From assembly GCA_945643635.1 (NCBI GenBank), contig CALZFC010000005.1:4294501-4358500 (forward strand): a stretch of 64,000 nt of DNA, in the 5' to 3' direction. How positions within the stretch are numbered: the first letter of the stretch is position 1; the number at the start of each line of letters is the position of its first letter. The notes below the pieces were generated by a model. It was not told the origin of the DNA, did no database searches, and saw only the letters and a list, made by a program, of their open reading frames with translations. Position numbers and translations under genes: made by a program. This stretch comes from Allodiplogaster sudhausi. Its lineage: Eukaryota; Nematoda; Chromadorea; Rhabditida; Diplogasteridae. Shown one piece after another: positions 58,501-64,000 of this stretch.

Positions 58501-59937
58501 CCGTTGTTGCTGTAAGTCAATACTTGTTTATTCTGGCCTATTCCTTCAATTCATCTGCTTTCCTCGGCTATCTCTCTTCCTTATTCCCTCTCCCTGCTCT
58601 CTCCCGCTCTCTCTCTCTCTCTTTTATTTCCCACGCCCTCTCTCCCTTCCTCTCTTCCCCTCTCTTTTCTCTAACTCTCTAACTCTCATCATTTCCTGTC
58701 TGCCTTCAGGAGGTGTTGCCATCGAAGAATGCCAAGCGAATCGCGCCAGAGATTGACAAGGCGATGAAGGAGAAGTACGAGAAGATGAACGAGCCGAAGA
58801 AGGAACGGAAACCCAAGGAACCAAAGCCTCCGAAGGAACCGAAAAAGCCCAAGAATGACGGCCAGGACGTTCGCAAATTTTTCTCACCCTCTGAAGTTGG
58901 TTTGCAGAGGAGAGACGAAGTCCACTCCTCTATCAAAGATGCTCTGTTTCGTTTACTGCCGAATTATGGACAGCAACTTCAAACTTTGTTTTGTGCAGCG
59001 TGCAGTTTTCTTCATTCTATTAAAGTATGGCCGCATTTTAGGAGAACGGCAAGACAACGAAGACTGCATCTCCGAAGAAGAAGAAGAGAGAGGAATGGGA
59101 GAGTGGAGATTCCGACGAGGAAGATGACATGGATGTCACTGTCTTCTCTGATCGTGAGGAGGAGAGTGGAGATGAAGAGAAGATCTCCGTCAGGAAGACA
59201 ACTGCCGCAGACCGCAAGAACAGGGTCATTTCTCTCATCCTTTTTTCCGTTGAATAGTCCACTCATTTCTTGCCATTGCAAGTACCTGTTTATCTGTTAA
59301 GTATACCATTGATATTGAGGCGGCTCGTTTGTCTGATTCATCGAAGGAGAATGGAGCTTCCGGTGACGTCATCGAGTTGGATGACGACGAGGAAGAGAAG
59401 GAGCCTCCCGTCAAGAACAATGAGCCAGTCTCGAAGGTCTTTCTTTCTTCCCCTCTGCCACTCTAATCAGAATGGCTTCTTCAGAAACAGACGGCGGTCT
59501 TCGACTTGTCGGATGACTCGGAAGATGAATCAAAGAATCAGAAGAAGAAGCCTCCGCCGAAGAAGGCCCCCGCCAAAGACTCCAAGAAGGTCACTGATTT
59601 CTTCGGAAAAAAGGTCTTATATGAAGTGTGTTAAACATACATATTAAACGTACATAGAACTTGCGAAATCCATCTCGGTTTTCTTATCTTATTTGTTTGC
59701 CACCGCTAACAAATTTGTATTCAGCAAGCATCTCCGAAGAAGAAGTCTGCGGGTGGCCGGAAGAAGAAAGAGGACTCAGAGAGCGACGGCTCGATGGAGA
59801 TGTCCTCCGCCCCGCGCCCCAAGGCCAGTGCTCGTGCCCGTGCTGCTGTCAAGTACAACGTGGACGAGTCTGCCTCGGAGGATGAGCTGCCCATGCAGAA
59901 GAAGAGGAAAGTCATCAATTCTTCCGACTCCGACTAG
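52550..59937 (+). CDS. TOP2: DNA topoisomerase II
   Basis: ATP-dependent type IIA enzyme that passes one duplex through another and resolves sister chromatids in the nucleus. About 25 exons. Start MSSDSDDD at 52550. GHKL ATPase: [10 protein letters not shown] (~53155), [12 protein letters not shown] (~53375), [15 protein letters not shown] (~53627). TOPRIM: LTLI-type [13 protein letters not shown] (~55045) and [10 protein letters not shown] (~55595) with metal-binding acids. Breakage-reunion domain: [41 protein letters not shown] and [14 protein letters not shown] with the DNA-linking Tyr at 56715-56717. Then [16 protein letters not shown] and [13 protein letters not shown]. The C-terminal domain from ~58000 is highly charged with KKPP, SDDSEDE and PMQKKRKV (likely nuclear signal), ending SSDSD and TAG (59935-59937). 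All catalytic motifs present; frame intact by eye. Only one TOP2 gene is seen here. Confidence 0.95.
55509..55556 (+). repeat. CT microsatellite in TOP2 intron
   Basis: Perfect CT run in the intron just before the DQDGSH exon, pyrimidine on the coding strand. Smaller CT runs lie at 54935-54970 and 56505-56525. Confidence 0.9.
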
Positions 59938-60295
59938 TCCAACTCAAAACTGTTGCTAATCTGTAAGATCTCGAACTCTATCGGTATATTTATCACTTTA
60001 TTCTGCAAGGTATAATATTAACCTGCATTGTGTGCTTGTTAGTTCCCGGCGTGATTGTGGATAACTGTGTCTGCTGTATTCTAGCCTATTGCTTGTTCCA
60101 ACTTACCTTAACTTCCTGTAACATTCACTTTCTCATGTTCAACGTCCATATGTATTATGATACTCGAATAGTTTTGATTTCATGCCTGAGCAGCGCGGGG
60201 GAGGACTTTAATCTTTACTGCATAAAGTAATAACTTATCGATGTATCTACAGATAACTAGTATGAGTGGGGGAAGTAAGAGATGATGATCTTGGC
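59938..60295. other. TOP2 3' flank
   Basis: AT-rich 3' flanking DNA. No gene or element is recognised. The neighbouring gene is convergent. Confidence 0.4.
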
Positions 60296-60673
60296 TCATC
60301 CTCGGTTGTTGCCGCGGCAGTAAGGACAGCCGCCGTTGCGTTGGAAGAAGACAGTCTGCCGGCCCTGCTGTGGAGGGTCCGCTGCCGGCCCCAGGGAAGA
60401 GAAGGCCATGGGCTGGCCAGCTGACTGCTGCCGCAGGAACTGAGCAGCTAGCTGTCGGCCGAGTTCCTCTCCCATCTTGGCAGGGTCCCGACTCGCATGC
60501 GAACCTGAGACAACTTGTATACTCAACCAACTAGGATCAAGAATAGAGAAAGACAACGGACTAAGTGTGAGGATGGTTGGCTGCTGCTTCTGCTGTTCAG
60601 ATGCGCAATTGGCACAGAACGAAGCAGTCGCAACGGAAGAGCAGAGAACGAGGAAAGCCAGCCCACGAACCAT
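60296..60673 (-). CDS. Small secreted protein with CxxC motifs, unknown function
   Basis: From Met 60673 the frame gives a signal peptide (MVRGLAFLVLCSSVATA), then SFCANCASEQQKQQP, and ends with GGCPYCRGNNRG and TGA (60296-60298). The middle (QPTILTLSPLSFSILDP...) could be an intron, since TTGTCTCAG precedes GSHASRDPAKMGEELGRQLA, or could be coding, as no stop occurs. Gln/Ala-rich, with CxxC near both ends. No family recognised. It could be a short neuropeptide-like or cuticle-associated secreted protein, but nothing proves that. Confidence 0.5.
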   Translation of the reverse strand: MVRGLAFLVLCSSVATASFCANCASEQQKQQPTILTLSPLSFSILDPSWLSIQVVSGSHASRDPAKMGEELGRQLAAQFLRQQSAGQPMAFSSLGPAADPPQQGRQTVFFQRNGGCPYCRGNNRG

Positions 60674-61712
60674 TCTTCTCTTCTCTGCTCTGGCAGCATC
60701 CTCATATATACACCCGAGTACTCCATCACTGTTTACTCCTTCAACCAAGACCGGTCAGCCGAGGTAGCGTGGATTCTGAAGATCAAGAGAGAGAGACAGA
60801 CAGAGAGAGACAGAGAAAGAGAGAGATAGAAAGAGAGGACGAGAAAGAGAGGAGAGAGAGAGAGAGAAAGAAAGAGAGGAAGAGAGAAAGAGACAGACAG
60901 AGAGACAGAGGATGATAGAGAAAGAGGAGAGAAAAGTGGCGCCATGTCATCACTTCCTCCTGTCGTATCTGTCTCCTTGCCCTGATCTATTCTGCATGAG
61001 GCTGATCTCTGGCAACCTCTCAAGAATGCCATTATTTGTCTGCCCAACTCGCTTCCTTTAAAACATTGTTTAATGGCAAATCAAGGTGTACTTACAGTAC
61101 CTATTCCACATTTAAATGACGGGAGCACGAGAATCTGAGAGGGCGAAAGAGAGAGAGAGAGAGAGAGTATGAAAGAGCAAGAGAGAGAGAGAGAGCGCGC
61201 AAGAAGGAGAGAGGGAGGGACAGAGGTGGGCAGAGCTCCTTCATCAGCTGTTCACGAAAAACTGTTTGGCGTCATCTCGTTAGGATTACGTAACTGGATA
61301 GACATTGCATTTCCTCTCTCTTTCTCTCTCTCTCTCCGCTCTCTTTCTGTCTCTCTTTACCTCCGTCTTGCTCTCTTTCTCATCTCTCCCTCTCCATCTC
61401 GTTCTCGCATACTCTCTCTCTCCCTTTCGCATTCTCACTCTCTTTTCTCTCATTGTCTCTCTTTCTCTGTCAATCTCTCTCAATATTTCTGAATTCTTTT
61501 TCTATCCTCTCCCCCTTCTTGAGGACCCGTCGACACAACTACACAAGCTGCGCAGATTGTGAGAGCGTGCAGAGGAGAGAATACAACTCATAGTAAATGT
61601 GTGGAACTACAACAGATGTCCCGGGATGAGCAGAAGAAAGGTGACAGTGAGTGAGTAATCAAAGGAGAGAGTGACGAGAGAAAGAGAGAAAGGGAGAAGA
61701 GGGAGAGAGTGG
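60674..61712. other. GA- and CT-rich intergenic region
   Basis: GA-rich low-complexity DNA at 60783-60925 and 61145-61215, CT-rich at 61310-61480. Frames through these give only Arg/Glu or Ser/Leu repeats. No gene is supported. Confidence 0.6.
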
Positions 61713-62326
61713 CTATCGAGTGAAAACGAGCCGACTCTGCGCGTGTTGGAAGAGCTGGAGGGGAGGGCAGGTGGGGCGGCGGCAGACTCCATTCAACTTG
61801 AGCAGCAACTTGATGTTGCACTCGAAGAAAACTGCAGCCTGCGAGGGAGAAGGCCAGTCAAGATAACAAGAACGGAAGTCAGAGAAAAACAGTGGGAATC
61901 ACAGAATAATAAGCTGTGACAGCAAATGCAGTTAAACGGAGCAAACAAAGTTAAAATGGCCAAAAAGGGAGACCTGCTCGACGTCAAGAGAAAAGGCGCT
62001 GACGGTTAGGCCACCTGCCAAATCTCCATCGTAGGAAACATGGGGAAGAATGGAAGGGAAGAGACTGCAACCGAATTCGTCAAGAAGAGCCACCTGGAGA
62101 GAAACCATTAAGTGCCATTCACAGTCATTTATAGAACGTCAAATGAATTTATAATGAGACTGAATGAGAATGACCTTTTTGTCCTTGTGTCTCGTGTCGG
62201 CTACGGTGCAGTTGTTGACCATGAGGCAGTAGAGAGAAGATGCGTCTGAAGTTCTGTCACCATAGCTGCATTCCCAGGAGTGGAAGAGTTGCTCTCCGAT
62301 TCGCACCTCGCTCAACAACTCATTTT

Positions 62327-62411
<85 letters not shown>

Positions 62412-62669
62412 GTCTCCTCTCTCTATACCCCTCTCTCGCTTTCTCTCTGATTTCTCTCTCTTTACGGCTCTATCCCACACTATTCCCTACGAAGTGACAA
62501 CGGCTCCGCGGCCATCTCGATGATGAACGTTGTATCGACACTTGGGGTCCGGAAATCTTCCGACTGGTAAGTCGATGATCTCAGCCTCTGCAGGAAGATC
62601 TTCAGAGTGACGGATTGCGATGAGGGGAGGGAGGAGAAGAAGCACACGGAAGACCTTCTGAGGAAGCAT
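61713..62669 (-). CDS. Cuticlin-like ZP-C domain protein
   Basis: From Met 62669 a signal peptide (MLPQKVFRVLLLLPPLIAI), then FPDPKCRYNVHHRDG (~62550), VRIGEQLFHSWECSYG with YCLMVNNCTVADTR (~62200-62310), VALLDEFGCSLFPSILPHVS with DLAGGLTVSAFSLDVEQ (~61980-62095) and AVFFECNIKLLLKLNGVC with RRPTC (~61770-61850), stop TAG at 61713-61715. Cysteine spacing and the H-x-W-x-C, YC..V..C, D..GC and F.C.I blocks match the C-terminal half of ZP domains in nematode cuticlins, which polymerise in the cuticle. A ZP-N half, furin site and transmembrane tail are not seen, so further exons or an unusual short form are possible. Confidence 0.68.
62325..62460. repeat. CT microsatellite in the ZP-C gene intron
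   Basis: CT repeats on the plus strand, so purine-rich on this minus-strand gene's transcript just ahead of an acceptor, the reverse of the usual polypyrimidine arrangement. Confidence 0.88.
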
Positions 62670-63506
62670 AACTGAGAAGAGAGTGAGACAGAGATGGAGA
62701 GAGAGAAGAGAGGGGAGAAAGATTCTCCTCACCCACTGTCTCCCACTTGGCAAACCCGCTTTGTCTCCAACTTTCTATCCCGCACTTCCATTACAAGAGA
62801 GCCATTATCCTTTTTCTTCCCTCATCTCCTATCTTATATCTTACCTCCTCTCTCCCTTTCTTCGTTTCTCTCGCCCTCTCCCCCTCCTTTCTCGCTCCAT
62901 CTCAACGTTTCTCGCATTCTCTTCCCCTCCCCATCTTCTCCTATCTCTCATTTTCCCTCAGGATGTATTCTTGCGATGTTACTCTTCTGCGGTTTAGTCT
63001 ATATTAGGGTCAAACGCAATACATATTTCCATTCTTTGTTACCAGTGCTCTCTGCTTCTCTCTCCGCCATGTCAATCGCTCATGATATCCCACCCTTTAC
63101 AGATTTCAAATCTCTCTATCTCTCCATCTCTATCTGTCTTTCTCTTTCTCTCTCTATATCTCTCGCCTATCGTGCAATGACCTCGCATTTTCTAAGATAA
63201 TCAATTGGAACAGCGGAGGATGAGTCGGCAATGCATCTTATTGAACGGAGCAATCCAAGGAGTCATGACCAATAAGAGCAAGTTTCATACGTCAAAGCAC
63301 CGAGATCATCAGTGGAGAATTGAGGCGGATATCGATGAAAATACGAGGAAATAAGAATGCCAGTGCTAGCAGAGAAAGTGAGTTTAGAGAAGCAAAGTGA
63401 AAAGGCATTCAAAGGTGTTTCACTATTAGCAACACTTTCTTCATCGAAGAAAGTGATCAAAAAATGAGGAAAGGAAGGGTGAAGGAGCAACTGGAATGGT
63501 ACTACT
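62670..63506. other. Intergenic, pyrimidine-rich
   Basis: Upstream region of the ZP-C gene. CT-rich on the plus strand (62820-63165). A minus-strand frame at 63263-63490 has hydrophobic segments but no recognised similarity or splice partners. Confidence 0.4.
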
Positions 63507-63770
63507 CTAGGAGGTTAATCTAGGACAAGAGAGGAAGAGAGCGAGAGGAGAGAGAAAGAGAAGTTGAGAGACTTGGGGCAGAGACGAGCCATTGCACAGA
63601 TTGGCCGTGTCGCACGTGCACACGGAAGGGGAAAAGCTGCCGCAGTCGACGGACGAAGAAACTCCCAGACCATCCAGCATCAGAGAACTGCGACAGCCAC
63701 GCAGCACCAGCAAGGAATCTGCAATAGGTTAAAAGGAGAGCTAGATTATGAGAAATAGATTAGCGAATAA

Positions 63771-63814
<44 letters not shown>

Positions 63815-64000
63815 AGGAGAGAGGGAGAGGAAGGAAGAGGAAGATAGAGGAAGAGAGAGAGAAGGAGAGAGAGAGAGAGACCTTGATTGCCGACGCTAAT
63901 CTTAACGCAAGCATCATCGCAAGATATTGTATTGACAGAATCGAATTCAATATCTTCAGAAACAGCGCAGAGTTCGTGGATGGGCGGCACGTTGTATCTG
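63507..64000 (-). CDS. Ly6/uPAR-like secreted protein, partial (runs off right edge)
   Basis: Two exons visible. The upstream one (from the window edge to ~63882) reads PPIHELCAVSEDIEFDSVNT then SCDDACVKISVGNQ. After an intron filled with GA repeats (63776-63880), the second (~63727-63507) reads LLVLRGCRSSLMLDGLG, SVDCGSFSPSVCTCDTANLC and NGSSLPQ, then a hydrophobic tail (LLFLSPLALFLSCP) and stop at 63507-63509. The GC...C...C.C...LCNG pattern is that of the Ly6/three-finger fold, and the hydrophobic end suggests GPI anchoring at the cell surface. The signal peptide and first cysteines lie beyond the window. Ligand unknown. Confidence 0.6.
63776..63880 (-). repeat. GA/CT microsatellite in the Ly6-like intron
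   Basis: GA-rich repeats on the plus strand, CT on the transcript strand, filling most of the intron between the two visible exons. Confidence 0.88.

Noticed and set aside
60577..60915. Arg/Glu-rich frames near 60.6-61.5 kb
   Set aside because: Low-complexity GA repeat translation without splice or start context.

Overview
The window is nuclear DNA from an animal. Genes are split into many short exons separated by mostly 45-150 bp GT-AG introns, they lie on both strands, and they are closely packed. Several families suggest a nematode or related ecdysozoan: a Patched-related (PTR-like) transporter, a cuticlin-like ZP-C protein, a secreted protein built of EB/lustrin-type cysteine repeats and an Ly6-like secreted protein. 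This placement is an inference from gene content, not a proof. Long CT/GA microsatellites are extremely abundant in introns and gene flanks.

Layout. 1-5075: a Ty3/Gypsy LTR retrotransposon on the minus strand (gag-protease and RT-RNase H-integrase frames, one LTR with a TATA box, the other LTR off the left edge), apparently sitting antisense in an intron of the next gene. 5183-7927 (+): the 3' half of a Patched-related gene with signs of decay. 8683-13053 (+): an SCPx-type thiolase/sterol carrier protein locus that carries a 1,468-bp tandem duplication of its 5' exons plus in-frame stops and a frameshift. 13173-17806 (-): a serine carboxypeptidase with a 2.4-kb intron filled by a 66-bp polypyrimidine minisatellite. 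18690-21127 (-): multi-cysteine-repeat secreted protein. 21494-23008 (-): ER thioredoxin-like protein ending KSEL. 23658-25512 (-): an unrecognised gene. 25989-28462 (-): a ZFC3H1-like protein, head-to-head with CDC26 (28692-29035, +). Then on the plus strand come RBM28/Nop4-like (29934-32775), a cysteine glutathione peroxidase (33055-34223) and BRAT1-like (34525-37607). An ELOVL elongase (37660-41143, -) is tail-to-tail with BRAT1. METTL2-like (41874-42818, +) and NSUN5-like (43455-45497, +) follow, then a forkhead gene (45546-47351, -).

From about 47.4 to 52.4 kb is a gene desert holding a hairpin-rich 51-bp minisatellite and a foldback MITE that ends 145 bp before the start codon of DNA topoisomerase II (52550-59937, +). 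The right end holds a small secreted CxxC protein, the ZP-C protein and the Ly6-like gene, which runs off the right edge.

No operon logic is claimed. Many of the genes are housekeeping: ribosome biogenesis and RNA modification (RBM28, NSUN5, METTL2), nuclear RNA processing (ZFC3H1-like, BRAT1-like), cell cycle and chromosomes (CDC26, TOP2), lipid metabolism (SCPx, ELOVL, GPx), and secreted or cuticle proteins. Three MITE-like elements with terminal inverted repeats and perfect 8-bp target duplications can be delimited to the base. The most noteworthy observations are the thiolase duplication, in which one copy has its catalytic Cys codon as TGA, the delimited MITEs, the giant polypyrimidine intron, and the conserved C-terminal Asp-Cys-Tyr of the BRAT1-like protein.
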